Below are positions 34,607 to 48,747 of a stretch of 64,000 nt of DNA, piece after piece. The stretch is from Ceratothoa steindachneri (taxonomy: Eukaryota; Arthropoda; Malacostraca; Isopoda; Cymothoidae), in the NCBI GenBank assembly GCA_963969495.1, contig OZ018317.1, positions 225,228,099 through 225,292,098 of the forward strand, given 5' to 3'. Positions within the stretch are counted from its first letter, which is position 1. Every line of letters starts with the position of its first letter. Made by a program: the position numbers and the translations under genes. Below the pieces are notes generated by a model. It saw nothing but the letters and a program-made list of their open reading frames with translations. It ran no database searches and was not told where the DNA came from.

Positions 34607-37560
34607 ATGTATAAACGTCGTTTTCGTTTAGCTTCTGCACTTAGAAAACCTTTTTACTTGAATCAAGCTCCCCCACTTAACCCTGATTCTTCTTCACCTG
34701 CCCCTTCACCCGTTCTCTCAGCGTCTCTCCTCAATGTCAGAAGCCTCTCGAAGAAGGCTGACTACATTCATGACCTGCCCGTTAACACTCAAGTTACTCT
34801 CCTTGGACTCACGAAAACTTGGCTTGCCCCTTCTGCTTGCTGTTTAAATCTCGCTACCCCTGATCGTTACGTCCACTCCCATACCTCCCGTAACTCTCGC
34901 GGTGGTGGAGTTGCTCTCATTCACAGTGCCTCCTTCCCTCTGAGTAATCTGCCCTCTCCCCCTCTGCTTTCTTTTGAGGCGCTCATCAATGTCTCTGATT
35001 CCATCCCCTCTCTAACTATCTCAGTCCTCTACCGCCCCCCTCAGCTCCTCCCTCAAGCTTTTTCTTGATGAATTTAGTAACCTCCTCGCTGGCCTCTCCC
35101 CCACTGGTTCGCAGCTAATCCTCGGTGATTTCAACCTTCCTGGCCACAATCCTAATTTCAAAGCCTTTTCTGAAATCCTTGATCTCTTCTCCCTCGCCCA
35201 TTACGTTTCTTCCCTTACCCACTCTCACGGTAACATTTTAGACCTTGTAATCTCTGACTGTCTTATTTTTAACCTGACCACTACAAATTTGTCCAATGCT
35301 ATATCTGATCACTTCCTTATCAACTTTAACTTCTCTATCCAATTCCATATACCTCCCCAGCTGTCTCATAATCCTAAGCCTTTCCGTCGACTTGCCTCCA
35401 TTAATATTCCCTCCCTATCCAATGATGTGGCCTCCAAACTTTCTCCCATTGATGCTTCTGCCTCTCCTGACCAGATTCTTTCTTCTTTGGAGCAACCCCT
35501 TCTCACTTGTCTTGATGCCCACTCTCCCCTTGTCACCCCTTCGAACTCCCGTTGTCACCATGCCCCTTGGTACTCTATGGAACTCCTGCATGCTAGGCAG
35601 TCCATGCGTGCCCATGAAAGAGTCCTTAGAAAGGCTCGCACCCGTAGGCAAGACACGACCCCTCTCTCGCTGGCGTTCCGACTTGTGACAGCTTCCTACG
35701 TGGCGAAATTAAAATCTGCTCGTTAAGCCTACTCACGTATTCTGCTTTCTGATAATAGGAATGATCCCCGTACCGTCTTCCGCCTGCTCTCCCGTCTTAC
35801 TTCCTCAGCCCAGGTTTCCCTACCCATTAGCCATGCTACTCTCTCAAATTTCTTCGTAGATAAGGTCACTAACCTCCGTGCCTCCCTCTCTCAGCCTTCT
35901 TTTCCGGCTCCTGCCATTCTTCCTGACTTCCCGCCTCAGCCGCTTATCGTTTTTCCCGCTGTGACCACGTTGGAGCTTACAGCCCTGCTCTCGCATTCTA
36001 AGAAATCGGGCTCCCCAAAGGACATTTTTCCGCCTAAACTGTTATGTAAAATTCTGCCTGCTATCCTCCCAGCGCTTCTTCACCTGTTCAACACTTCCCT
36101 TGCAACTAGTCTTGTTTCCTCTTCCTTCAAACGTGCCCACATCCGTCCGATTCTTAAAAAGCCTCAACTGAACCCCACTGACCCTTCCAATTGTCGCCTG
36201 ATTTCGCAACTTCCTTTCCTCTCTAAGGTTCTGAAGAGAGTGGTTGCTTCACCATTCAACAGTCACATGGTGGGCTGTAACATTGATAAAACCTATCAAT
36301 CTGGTTTCAAGTCAGGTCACTCCACAGAAACCACCCTTCTCAATGTGTCCGATTGCTTACGAAGAGCCGCGGACAGGGGTTGTGTCTCCATCCTCGTTCT
36401 ACTCGACCTCTGCTCTGCCTTCGATACTATTGACCATACCATCCTACTTGATCGTCTCCACTCTTTCCTCGGCATATCAGGCACCGTGCTTGACTGGTTC
36501 CGCTCATACCTCTTGTCTCGTACCCAATCCGTTGTGATTGACGACGTTTCATCCGACTGTACCCCTATTCGCTTTGGAGTGCCATTACGCTCTGTCCTTG
36601 GTCCTCTACTATTTCGTATCTACCTTCTCCCTCTTAGTTTCCTTCTCCGTAATCTCGGTCTATCCTTCCACCTATATGCTGATGACACTCAAATTTTCGT
36701 TTATTCATCCCCCATGTCTCTCGCCTTCTTTATCACTGACCTCCTGGCTGCCTACTCTATCACTGACCTCCTGGCTTCCTACTCCTCCATTTCTGACTGG
36801 CTCTCTGCCAACTTCCTCAGGCTTAATCACTCAAAAACTAAGGTCCTCCTCGTCGGCACCCCTGCTCTTCTCAAAAAATCTAAATCTCTCTTTTCCTCGC
36901 TTACTTTGAGCGGTAATACTATCATTTTCTCTGACTGCGTTAGGAATCTGGGTGTTGTTTTTGATGAGCATCTCTCCTTTAAGCTTTATATCCGCAATGT
37001 CAGCAAATCCTCTCTATGTTTCCTTCGTAACTTCTCTCGCATTCGCTCTCACTTTGATCGCCAAAGTCTTGAGACTGCTGTTCATGCCTTCATCACCTCA
37101 CGCCTGACTACTGTAACTCACTGCTTGTGAATCTGCCATCCTCCTCTCTCCGCCCCCTTTAACTTGTACAGAACTATGCCGCCCGGCTTCTTCTTCGCCA
37201 CCCTCGCTTCTCTCCCTTGAAACCCTTGCTGAATGAACTGCACTGGCTCCCTGTCAGATATCGTACTCACTTCAAGATACTTCTCTTCACATTTAAGGCC
37301 CTAAACAACAAGGCCCCGTCCTACCTCTATTCTGCCCTCTCGCCACGCCATGTCCCTTGCGCCCTTCGGTCATCACATGCACCTCCTTTGAATCTTCCTG
37401 CTCAATGGGGGACTGCTCCTTTTCAATCTGCACCCCTAAGTTGTGGAATGCTCTTCATGCTGAAATCAGGTCTTCTCCCTCTCTTACCACATTTAGGCGT
37501 ATCCTGAAAACGCATCTTTTCAGTATTGCCTTCTCTTCCCTCTTGAATTTCCATTGAATT
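34607..37560 (+). pseudogene. L2-like LINE (endonuclease + reverse transcriptase), broken
   Basis: A nearly complete ORF2 in order. Endonuclease at 34727-35340 (LNVRSLSKKADYIH, LTKTWLAP, GDFNLPG, and SDHFLI near 35304). RT at 35961-37130 with LLDLCSAFDTIDHT, GISGTVLDWFRSYLLSR, GVPLRSVLGPLLF (QG of the consensus replaced by LR) and YADDTQIF (36675). The C-terminal segment at 37190-37560 contains LHWLPVRYR and FKALNNKAPSYL. The frame is broken by a shift near 35050-35065, an in-frame stop at 35724, a shift near 37105-37130 and a further stop near 37157. No CCHC ORF1 was recognised. The clade call rests on the RT wording and the 3' tail. Confidence 0.8.
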
Positions 37561-37665
37561 TCCATTCTCATCTCAGCACAACATGCGCTCTGGAAAGGCC
37601 TTAGGCCTTGAAGAGCGCATTACAAAAGACTTATTAATATTATTTATTATTATAAAGGGATTGGC
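37560..37665 (+). other. 3' end of the L2-like LINE with ATT tail
   Basis: GGCCTTAGGCCTTGAAGAGC, then GCATTACAAAAGACTTATT, and a (TTATTA)-like tail at about 37630-37660. A short conserved 3' segment followed by a microsatellite tail instead of poly(A) is typical of CR1/L2 LINEs. Confidence 0.7.
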
Positions 37666-39960
37666 TCCTTGTGGAGAAAAAGGAATTTAACAATACAGGG
37701 TTGGAATTTATACAAATGAATTGACATTGAGGGAAATGAATGTTGAGGGTAGAGAGAAGGAGCTTGTTAAACTCGGATGTCAAATGCTCGAGATAGGGTC
37801 GAGGATAATATATTTTGGACAGAAATTTGGATATTAATAATAATGAACATAGGTAGTTAATTTATCACTTAAAAGGACAAATTTAATTTATCGTTAATTC
37901 ACAAATACTTTACAGATATTATACTTAAGAGGTGAGAAAGTAATTTCAAAAGGTGAGATGAGATTGCTAAAGAAAAAATACACCACGGTCCCTTTCCTCT
38001 CTGTGTGAAAAATGGTTCATGCCAAAACACAAGTGGTGCCATCCGATAGTGTCTCTTGACCCTCTTCTTTTAAAAATCTGTAACTGACTAAGAGGACACC
38101 ATCCGATTCCACCCGATGGTGGCAAGCTCAAGAGAAAAGTCGTCCTGATCTAACGCGGCTAAAATATGCTTCGACTCCACCCACATCGCAAGTAGCAGGC
38201 GAGAGGCGTAACCCCCGTTAGAATCTCCCAGTTACAGCGAAAACAAGAAAGCTCTGGCGCGTTGATAGTTCTCCACTGACCACTCTTCTTAATTTTGAAC
38301 TACATATAAGTAGTTACCAAACACTCACCTCAGGTCCTTACACAGAAAAGAGATACCCATAAACATGTAAAATAGAAAGACAAAAGTTATGACCGAAAAA
38401 CAATGGTAGATAGACGATAGAGGGAAGGTGAAAATAGACCGGTCGAAAATATTTTCTACCAAAAAAGAGAAAGAGAGACAAAGAAAGAGGAAGGTAAATA
38501 AAGAGACAGAGACACAGCCTCTGACACAGAAAGAAACAGATAGGCAAAGAAAGACATAGATAAAGGAAGAGAGAAAAAGATAGGCAAAGAAAGAGCTAGA
38601 TGAAGAAAGAGATACATGAAGATAGAAAGAGAGGCAGACACATCCAAATTATTTATAAAAGGGGGCTGGATTACGCCTCGTTGCCTGGCAGCTTGGATAT
38701 AGGATGACCTACCATTACCCTCTCAGGCAGTATTTCTCTATGGTAATTTTATTGTTTATTAATTAACTTACAAAAATCAACTAGCATATCTACTCAAGAA
38801 GGCTTTTAAGAAGACTCCTACAGACTGTTCAAGTTAGAGATACTAATTATTTTTAGAAGGTTCATCTCCTTATTCATAGGGATGTTAGGGAGATGTAGGG
38901 CAGGTAACGCGCCCTCTCATTTAGGAAGTTCTAAGGCAAGAATTTCAAGAACAGTCAATTTTTCAAAGTAGAGGTGCAACGAAAAAACTGGGATGCACTC
39001 CCTGTAATAGCCCATAATCACCATCTGTGGCAAATTTTCCTTTGTATCTCTCCTGTCTTTTGGCAAAACTATTGACTTGCCATGAGCTCAGATGTTAAAC
39101 AAAACTCTTCTCGCATTACTCCATAAATCCCATCTTCGCAATTTGTGTACCATTGTTTGTTCCCGCTTTCTTAGTATACAAAGCCAATCTTACCCTTGCC
39201 ACTACACAAAACGATATTTCATCCAGGTTTGTTATCTATCTGTTGATTTTAGTATCAACAAAAGCTGGTTGACTCTGTTATTACTGGTCCTATACTTATC
39301 TCTCGCCCGACCGAGGTTATAAATAATGGAGGGGCAAACACTTCTCCTTGTTGTACGCCTCATACGTGCTTCTGATGCTACCGATTAGTTGCACTTTAAA
39401 AACACGCTCCCAATAATCTCTAAAATTATCTATTTAGTCAATTTGTCTTGAGCGTCATTTGGTTAATTTTTATTATCTTGTTCTCGCGTAAACCCGACAA
39501 GGTAATTCTTAACTGGCGATTGTGGTCTGGAAATGGCTACTGTCAATTAGGTGCTAATTCAAAGGACTGACAGATACGACACCTTGTAGTGAGTGGCTTA
39601 GAGATTGGTGTTGGAGACGCAGCTGAAGTCTCATATTGCCTCCATGAGTCTTGTGATGGGAGCTACAAAATCGTGGGCATCTTTGAGTATCGTCTATATA
39701 GAGAGGCAGAAGCGAAAACAATTAATAGGTTAAAAGTTTTGTTTTCACATTTATTTTGTTCTTTATTATATGGCAATTTTTATATTTTATAGTTTTGATA
39801 GTTTGGAGGTCGTTTTACAGCTAAAAATGTTTTCTGTATTGTTTTATGATAATAAAATAGAAATTAATGTTAACGCTTTAGCATTCAATTACGCTAGATT
39901 TTTTAACAAATTAACTGATAAACGATTATCTGTGCCCAACTTAGTAGAGAGTAAGTGTTA
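37665..39960. other. Spacer, GA-rich in part
   Basis: A GA/AGAAAGA-rich low-complexity stretch lies at 38450-38640. Open frames are short and low in complexity. Nothing supported. Confidence 0.45.
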
Positions 39961-40300
39961 ATAACCATACATGTTATTAGATGGGAACAAGTTGCCATAC
40001 CTGTGATTAAATAGAGAAAGTGTAGCGAACGTGTAATAAGATTGGAACACATTACCGGGATGCGTTATTAGATAGCCACAGGATACCGCACGCGTTATTG
40101 GATGGTGACTGGGTATTGTGAGTGTTATTAGGTTTGGGCAGGGTACCGTACACGTTATTAAATAAGGACGGAGTATCGTGCGTGATATTAGATGGGGAAG
40201 GGAACCGTACCTATTAACGTGTAATTAGATGATTGCGCGGTACTGTACGTACGTTTGGATAGTTACAAGGTACGGTACTTATTATTAGCCTGGACGGGGT
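39960..40300. repeat. Minisatellite, ~40-bp unit
   Basis: Seven or so units with GTTATTAGATGGG followed by AGGGTACCGTAC(A/G)C, moderately diverged. Confidence 0.65.
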
Positions 40301-41940
40301 TCTGTAATACAGTAGGAGGTAGGAAGGGGTGGCATGGAGTTTATTTATTCAGTCCATTATATGGTAGAGGGAAAGAACGTTGCAAGGGGGGCCATCTTCA
40401 CTCAAGATCAAGAATAGATAGAATGGCCAATCCATCTACCCTTGTCATCCTTTACCACCTGGTCTTGTAAATCGGTTTCCCTGTTGGAAACAGATTCGAA
40501 TAACCTTCTCTCTGGTGGCGTGGCGTAAATAACACAAGGGAGTAGTGCAATGTCAGGTAAGTTAAGGGGTTCAAAATTTATTCAATTATAACCATTTTCA
40601 ACTTAATACTTTGCTTGCAATTATCGATGCAGGGATATACCAAAGAAAGAACCATTGCATCACAATAAGAGCAAATTACCTTATTTTTCAGCTTATAAGG
40701 TCTCTGCATCGTAAAGGAAGGATCCCAAATTGGGAAAGGTAAATAAAATGTTTTTAACGCGTCGAAGAAGCATTTTATAGTAAAATAAAGCCTAAAACCG
40801 AATAAAGATAAGCATCGCAGTATTAATTAAATATTATTATCTTTTAAATTCATTAGTGATAGTCACCATTGTAATTATCATCCTCTGCAATCCTGCAATT
40901 GTCTGTCATTCTCATATAATAACCCGTCTTCAGTGCCACTCATTACGTTGCTTTGCCACATGTTAAAAATGATTTGACAACAGTTTCAATCCTAATATCA
41001 TTTTAGCACCCATTTGCAGACTGGCGTTCGCTAATGATGGACGTCTCTCTATTCCCGTAGATCTCATTAAATGGTTTTCATCTAGTAACCATTTATTATA
41101 TTGCCAGGGATCGTATTTTTAAATTGCTTATTGATGCTGCCATCTAGCTCCTTGAGAAGATAGCTCACCCGGTATTACAACTAAATCTGCTTCATCTTTC
41201 CTGCCAGATGCTTGATAGCTTCCAGCCTGAGTGCAAATTAGGGAAGGCCCGTCACTGGGTGCTGCAAAAAACTCTTTGATGGGGCCTGGGATGGTTGTCG
41301 GTGCGATTCGATTCACTCTCGCTCACTCTCAGCGCTACTTTATCTTTATTTATTAGTATTAATTTTATTATTAGTTATTATTATTATTATTTATTATTAT
41401 TGTCTATTATTATTACGGCTGTCCCCTCATCCATCGGTCCGCTAGATATGGTGCCTTGGCGGATTGCATATACTTCTGAGGTCATTAGCAACAAGGCATG
41501 ATAATAATAAGCTATCAACCACCCTACTCGTTTATTACATACCCGCCTACCAATTTCAATCATGCTCTTCTATCCACAAATGTTATGGTTGCCCTGCGTA
41601 CTTTCGTCCTCTTATGGGTCCTTAGTCAGGTGGCAGTGCATACCGTAAGGTCACGACCTGCTGCAAGGGTCAAAAGCTCGCTGGCTGAGGGAAGTATAAA
41701 ACAAGGGTTGTTTGGGTCCTCGATTCTGCTCACCACCTTCCAGTAGACATATAACGTGGCTCCATCGATACCATCCTTTGTGGTCAAAGCTCGATTTCAA
41801 ATTCGCCTGAATGGATGGGCTAAGTTGTCAAGGGCCATCTTGCCTCGGACCCATGGAACGAGTATGTGTAAATAAACACATTCTGGAATTTTTTGAACCT
41901 ATGGAAACTTTTTTCTTAAACTTCTAAGCCATTGGAAGGT
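40300..41940. other. Spacer, TTA-rich in part
   Basis: A TTATTA-rich run lies at about 41340-41415. No gene supported. Confidence 0.4.
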
Positions 41941-44900
41941 CATAGTATATACTTTCCATGCAATTTTTTTTGCTTTTTACTGTTATTATGGCCACGAGTG
42001 AAAAGGATAGTAGGATTGCGCAGGGAGATCTGCTTCCGAGCCCTACTGAGCCCTCCCTTGGTGTCGAAGAGGTAAAACAAGACACACTTTCCTACTGCCA
42101 TCTTTTCAGTCCCTCTCAGGCAACTCCACTTCTGAAAAGGAGGTGACCCCTTGTACTTTCTCAGGGGCCCTTCCAAATCTTTTCCAACGGAGAGGATGTT
42201 TACTCCTCTCCAGAATCTACGAGTTCAGTGGCTTTCCCCTTACACCTTTCTTATCTCTCCACCAGCGGTAGGCTCCTCATTTTATCACAGGGGACTGCCA
42301 AGATAGTAGGTATGCGGCCCGAAATCGACCATTCTAGGTGGAAGTGGCTCGATAGGGCCAACCACCTTAGGGGAATAAGGGATAGCAGGACCGTTGTTCA
42401 GTGACCCCTAAAGTCTTGCTGTCTTGCGTTTCGAGTTTGCGGGGGAGGCGTGCCCTTCCCCCTTTCTTTGCCGATAGAGGTCGGCTCACTGACCAAAGAG
42501 ACGAACCAAGAAAAGATAGAGTCCTCGATTGAGATCGATGATGCTTTGTTGGGGATAGCATATGGAGCCCCCTCTTTCCTAAGCTGAACATGATTTTGGA
42601 GGTGACCCAGCCACAGGATTCCGAATCTTCCATGGGGGGGCAAACCTGAGCTCGGTGCCAAATACCGAACCTGAATCTACCCATGTGCAAGCTTCTCTTC
42701 AGGTGGCTCGTGCCGCCGAGAAATCACAAGGAGAGGAGCGACCTCTTCCCCCGGCTAGTGCCCCTTTGACAACTAAGATATTCTCAATTTCAGAGAATGA
42801 TCATGCTGAGGCCGGTACATCTGGCTTATGGGCTGCTTCTGGGTGTGAAGAGAAGTGGTTTCATTTCCCATTTTCCCCTCCTAAAAAGAAAAATAAGAGA
42901 AAGACAAATAGGACTAAGGTCTCCTTTCCCTCCGAAGGCGTTCCTGGGACGGAGAGGGCCCCTGCTTCTCCGAAAAGTGACCAGGAAAAGATCAGCACGT
43001 GCGACCATAGGGCGCTCTCGGTTGAGGGGACACAGACAAAGACCAAAGTCGCAAGTACGTTAAGCGAGACCTTGCTAACATTGAACCTCTCTTAGTGTTT
43101 TAGAGCTCGCTGGCTTCAAACTCTCCTGATTATTCGCGCCACAATTGGAAGCACGCTGTCCAAAAGCGACAAAATCCATCAGAGGAGATGATTAGCTAGC
43201 TTGATTAGGAGAAAGCCGAAAGTGACCCGTTTCTCAGACGGGAGCCTTCTGTCGAATACGCCGGACCCCTACAAGGAGGCCATGAATAGATTTTTTAGAA
43301 AAATTAATGGCTCGCCAGTAAGTCTGATACCGTACTCTCCCAAGAACTTTGTGAAAGGAGTGGATTATGCAAACGAACTAACTCGTAAACTACTCTTTAG
43401 AACACATCACCTTAGAGCTAACCGAATAAATGATAGTCAAGGTCAAACGTGTGATGAAAAACAGGGAAGGGTCTCGACACCTACCCCTTCACTCTTCGTC
43501 ACTTTCGACTGTGAGGTGCTCCCTGAGTATGTGAGTGCCGGTTGGTATTGCAAAAGCGTAAACGCATTCGTGCCACTGTCGCGTAGGTGCTATTACTGCC
43601 ACCGCTTTGTCCATACGAATCGCTACCGTAGACGTGCAAATTCGGATTGATCTGGTGTGTGTAAGTTGCTCCAAGTCCGTACACGATAAGGCTCTATCGC
43701 TTATGTATTAGTCTATCAATTGCCAAGAGCCGCACCCCGTTATTGGAAGCACTGGGGAGCGTATCTTCCGAAGAAAGAAATCCTGGCCGTTCAGGCTGAG
43801 GATCACTCCTCTCGCGAGATAGGGACTTGGTCCTAGTGCGCACAGCGCTAGCTTGAACGCCTACATACACGGTGGTTTCTGCGCCCATTCGGAACCCTTA
43901 TGCGTGCGTGTTAGATAATTATGGGAATTTTCCTGGTAGAGCTGATTACACACAGGGTTCGCATCCAGCAACAGCTAAAACCAGCATTCGTCCCCCCCTC
44001 TCCTCCACGTAATCGTTTCCTGTAAGGCGAAACTGCCGCACGCCTCCACTGAGTCGTTAGGATCTCAGCTGGTAACAACCATGAAGGTGGTCGTGAGGCC
44101 GACTTCTTGTGTTTCTAAAGCTGCACCTGAAAGGAGGACAAAACTAAATGAAAGAGACATTGCATCTTCTGCGAGTGAAGCCGGGAGGGCATATTCCTTC
44201 AATGGGATTGCCATAGACTCCAGGCTAACAGGGAGGAGCTGTGGATGCTCGTCTCCTCCTGTTCTCCGTCAGATATGTTTTGCAGGGAACCATGCTGGGT
44301 ATGTGCCCCCTGCCTACCCTCCCTCGGTATAAGGGTTTTGCGACCCACCCCCACGGGATGGGGACTGGGCATGAGGATGCGAGATTTACACCCGGCCTGA
44401 TGTCTCCGTTCTTCTATTTGCTATAAATACTTAATTTCAGGCAATAGCAGAGCAGCTGCACCTGTATAAGAGGTATACTGTTATTTATGCGTACATTCCA
44501 CCGTCAGCCGACTTTGACAAGGAGGACTTCTCGCGCGTCCGGCACGGTAACCGAGGTTCTTTCTACCTCTCGCAAATTTAAACGGTAGACACACATTCCT
44601 GGGAGACTATTCAATCAATCTCAGGGGTCAGGTCATTACCGATTTGATCGACGAGCTATGGGTAGGTGTCCTAAATATCTATGAGTTTACGCATCATTGT
44701 CCGAGAATCACTTCATTTTCCTGCTTTGATCTATCCATTTGCTTTCAGGATGCCCAGCCTGAATTTTGGTGGACCACTGCCTCCTGAAAGACCATCCGGC
44801 TGGTACCTTACGCAGGCGCGGAGGTATGCATTTCAGGAAATGAATGAATTATCTGTCCCAGTCGAAGAATTTAGGTCGGTGGGATATGTTCTTCTCCAGA

Positions 44901-46860
44901 GGTGGAAAACCCTTCAACGACCGGTTTACATTGAGTAACTTGCGTCCTGCTCTCGCTTGATGTGCGGATTGCGTCGCTGGTCTGGTCGATGTCCCGTATG
45001 CTTTGTTTCGACACATAGATGAGCTAGGCATGGCCTATCTGTTAGATTTGTTCAAAAGCATGTGGACAGAGGGTATCCTCCCAGACTCCTGGTGAAAGGC
45101 TACTGTACTTGCTTTTTCCAAACCGTGAGGAGATCACTCTATCTCAACTGGTTTTAGCGTAATCTCTCTAACTTCTTGCGTGTGCAAGTTGATGGAGAAA
45201 TTAGTAAATGTTAGATTAGCCTTTTTCTTGTACAGCGAAGGCCACGTCAAATGCTCGGATCTGATTAATAAATACTGTCTGCGGGGCCCTCCTTTATAGA
45301 TAGCACTACGTCACGGCTTTTTGATCTGGACAAGGCCTATGATACCACATGGTGATAGAGTACCGAAGAGACTATTCATACGTTGGGGCCGAGGGGACGG
45401 CACTCAATATTTAGTTCTGAGTTTTTGCGAGATCGTCGATTTCGCGTATGGGTACAGTTGGCCCTCTTCAGCACAATAGAGCAGCAAGAATTTGTCCCGT
45501 ACGGAATTTCTTCATTAGCATACTCTTTGCCCTGAGTATCAACTGTATCACCTCGGTGCTGCCAGAAGATGTTCTCGTTACACCCTATGTTGACGACTTT
45601 TCGATATCGTTTGGTGTAATCTAGATGCCAACTCTGCAGCGTCGACTCAATCAGAAATTAAACTGCATCTCTCGCTATCCCGAAGCGCACAAGTCTTGTT
45701 TTGTTCTTGCCCAAGACTAAGGTGGTGCAATTTTTCCGCCATATATCGCTCCTTCCTGATCCGAACTTGTTCTTAACGGCTGTTGCCTGAATGTGGTGGA
45801 TTAGCACCGTTGCCTTTGTCTTGTTTTCGACCCACGGCTCACCTGGGAGGTTCATATTCTAGGCCTTGGAGAATCTTGGACCCACACCATGGAAATTCTT
45901 CGTACCCTGACGTTCAGCAATCGGAGTGCTGATAGGGCTACTGTTTTACTTTTCTATTTAATTCTTTGTGTGTTCTAAGCTTGAAAAACGAACGCGAGTT
46001 ATATACATCCGCATCTTAGCGTGTATTGCACAAAGTGGAGTCGTCGATCCACCACATTGGTATCCGCATAGCGAACTGTGACTTCTGTACATCCCTCATT
46101 AAGAGCCTACTTGTCGATGGTGGGAAGATGACACTCGTTCTGCGTCGTATACAGTGCATTATTCGCCTGTACTCGCGGGCCTAGCACCTCCCTCAGTCGC
46201 CAACCGCTCTCACTTCATCCGCAGCTGATCTCGACGGTCCTTAGACTCTTTGGATTTAGAGCAGAGTATAGCTCTCGGACTGATGGCGCCTCTGGTTCTG
46301 CCTAGGACACCACCCTAGAAAGTACCAACTTTGACTATTTGTCACCACCGTCTGCCCCCAAAGCTTTTACAGCACCAGGCCATTACTTTCAAACTTTTTG
46401 GAGCACACTTTGTGCCACGTCAGATCCGTGCACTACACAGATGGCTCCATGTCCCAGGAGCAGTCGGCTTTCATGCCGTATCCCCGCTGTTTGATGCTAG
46501 CGGGTCTCTACCAGGTAGTGCGTCTCTCTTTAACTAAAGAGTTAGTTAAAATACACAACTCGATATGGGAGACGATGCGGGATTGTGATCTTTAGCGACT
46601 CAAAAAACGCTATGAGTGTTACCGGTGAATTGAAATCTCCACACACGCTGTTTCGCGGTATCCGTGACGCCACGATGGCGCGAGCAGAGTGGATTTCGAC
46701 ATTATTTTTTGTGGGGTTGTTGGAGATGTGGGAATTGTGAAGAATGAGCGAGACAATAAGAGCGACAGAGTCCGCTAGATCTTAGCGACCAGACTAGCGT
46801 TTGGCACTTCCTCCCTATACCAAGCTAATATTAAGCTTGGTAGGGAAAGTTAGGATTTCT
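41940..46860 (+). pseudogene. I/Jockey-type LINE, copy B (decayed, RNase H remnant)
   Basis: ORF1 pieces lie at about 41985-42360 (MATSEKDSRIAQGDLLPSPT), 42640-43095 (Ser/Pro/Lys-rich) and 43201-43650, where VTRFSDGSLL, SLFVTFDCEVLPE and RRCYYCHRFVHT resemble the RNA-binding and first CCHC segments of I/Jockey ORF1. The endonuclease starts at 44197-44220 (LQWDCHRL, the catalytic WN being WD). RT at 45030-45660 includes WTEGILPDSW, SCVCKLMEKLVNV, LDKAYDTTW and VLPEDVLVTPYVDD. At 46390-46800 fragments VHYTDGSMS and NERAD suggest an RNase H domain, as in I-group elements. Many stops; dead. Same family and strand as copy A. Confidence 0.7.
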
Positions 46861-47690
46861 CGTTTCTCTGTGAATCAATTTTGATGAAACTTTTCTTAGC
46901 TGATCCTACACAATAAAACAACACTGATGTTCAATTACCCAAACTTTGAGGGGGAGAATGTTAAAATGGCAACATGAAAAGTAGTGGATGTTAAAATGAT
47001 CAATCTAACCTAATTTATTTTTTCATCAATAAAGTGAGCATTGCATATATTTGAAAATCTCCTTTCTATCTTAATTTTATTGGATTTGCCATTCTTGACA
47101 TGAATAATTTGGTGCTCGCTATTTTTGACCTTAGTAATTTTGTGTTCGCTCTTTTGCACGTTATCTTATACGGCCTCCACCACCACACAATCACTAACCA
47201 GCCTCTTAATCGAGGCCGGGTGGTGGTGTTGGTGTTTGTGGTGTGGGTTGATATTCACGACGCGGATTCAACTTAAAATCGTAATTCACTTTTATCTTCA
47301 CGATGAATCAATCGCTTTCCTACAAAGTTGGATTGGCGCACATCTTACCACCAAATTGAACCAGTCACCTTCAATCGGTTTTGAAAACACTGATTTTTAA
47401 TTTATTTATCATAAAAAGTAGCTCCAACGATGGCATTTCTGCATGAAGTCTTGAAAAGTGATAAAGTTAGGGGTGAGAGTATGTGCGCATGGTACAACGT
47501 TCGAATAAATAACCTATGTCCCAAAAGAGCACGCAGCTCTCCTAAACCTACGTTGCAGATCGTTTGTCTTTTGCGTACATAAACTAAAAAGCGAAACTAT
47601 CGAGGGTATATTTGCCGAGAAATCAGTGAGTGGAAGTTCTTAAAGAAAGTAGTAAAATTGGGGAATTGAAAATATACGGATAATTTATAT
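46860..47690. other. Spacer, no gene recognised
   Basis: AT-rich, no coding or repeat signal beyond possible LINE B 3' sequence. Confidence 0.4.
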
Positions 47691-48210
47691 TTTTTACTAG
47701 TGTGAAGAAGAAACTACTTGGCGCACTCAAGACAATAGCGATGATACAAGAAAGTAAGTGGATAATTGCGCCAGTGGGAGAGGGGGCTTGGCGATATATA
47801 ATTAATGGGAACGGGAATGTAATAGCATGTTATCAATATAATTACGCTTGTGTTAATCCCGAGTAGCACAAAGAGGAAACCACTTGGTGAGCTGTAATCT
47901 ACAATGTGAATACAGGAATGTAGGGAGATTTTTGGACCCCTGCGCGATGGGATTAAGGGGGCAACTAATTAATAGAGAGAATTAATACCGTTTTTTGACC
48001 ATAATTATACCGCTTTTAAACCCGAGTGGCTTAAAGTGGAGACTCCTGAGCGCACTCGAGAAGCAGAGGAGAATAGAGGGAGAATATTGGACATGTAGGA
48101 AAAGGGGTTTAGGGTGACTAACTACTAGGGAGGGGGGTGCAATTTCATATCACGGTTTTTAACCATTAATTACACCTTGGATCGCACCTGCAATAGATAG
48201 CCGAGTCCAA
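47690..48210. repeat. Tandem repeat, ~161-bp unit
   Basis: Units start near 47700, 47862, 48022 and partly 48195. Each has a GAGTAGC(A)CAAAG(A/T)GGAAAC segment followed by CTTGG(T/C)G(A/C)(G/A)C, and later a GGGAGAATATTGG- or GGGGTTTAGGG-like part. Diverged. Confidence 0.55.
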
Positions 48211-48461
48211 GAGTGATAAAAGATTCCATGCGTGAGCAATAAAATACTGATGACTTCGTTAAAGGCCTCATCCTCCTCGAATTGGGGAAGAAAATAGGGA
48301 GGCCATCAATGATTTAGTGGGTATTGTGTTTTTAATGGGGAGAAGAAATGGTGTTTTCGTTAAAGCAAGGATGGGTCGCGCGTCCATCAAGAGGCGGGTT
48401 TAAATCTATGGAAAGCAACGGAGGCGGTTGTTGTTGTCCCTTTCGGTGGTGGCCTTCTTCT

Positions 48462-48489
48462 TCTTCTTTTTCTTCTTCTTCTTCTTCTT

Positions 48490-48520
<31 letters not shown>

Positions 48521-48535
48521 TTCTTCTTCTTCTCC
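48462..48535. repeat. (CTT)n microsatellite
   Basis: About 74 bp of CTT with a few interruptions. It produces poly-Ser and poly-Phe frames that are not genes. Confidence 0.95.
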
Positions 48536-48673
48536 TCTTTCCTCTCATCCTTCCTTCAAGGAGAAGCCTTAGGGGGAACTTTATGGTCCTCGCCCTCGGT
48601 GGTTCGCTAATAGTACTATTCGTTCCCTTTCATCACGGGTTAAGCTTGTTAGGAGTGATCTTCTTCTTTCCAC

Positions 48674-48676
<3 letters not shown>

Positions 48677-48745
<69 letters not shown>
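48677..48745. repeat. (TA)n microsatellite
   Basis: About 69 bp of TA at the left edge of a LINE 3' fragment. Confidence 0.95.

Positions 48746-48747
<2 letters not shown>

Noticed and set aside
40627..40710. Short inverted repeat CGATGCAG.GA around 85 bp
   Set aside because: Only about 10 bp per arm in AT-rich sequence; could be chance.
48348..48610. Poly-Ser and poly-Phe frames
   Set aside because: Translation of a (CTT)n microsatellite.
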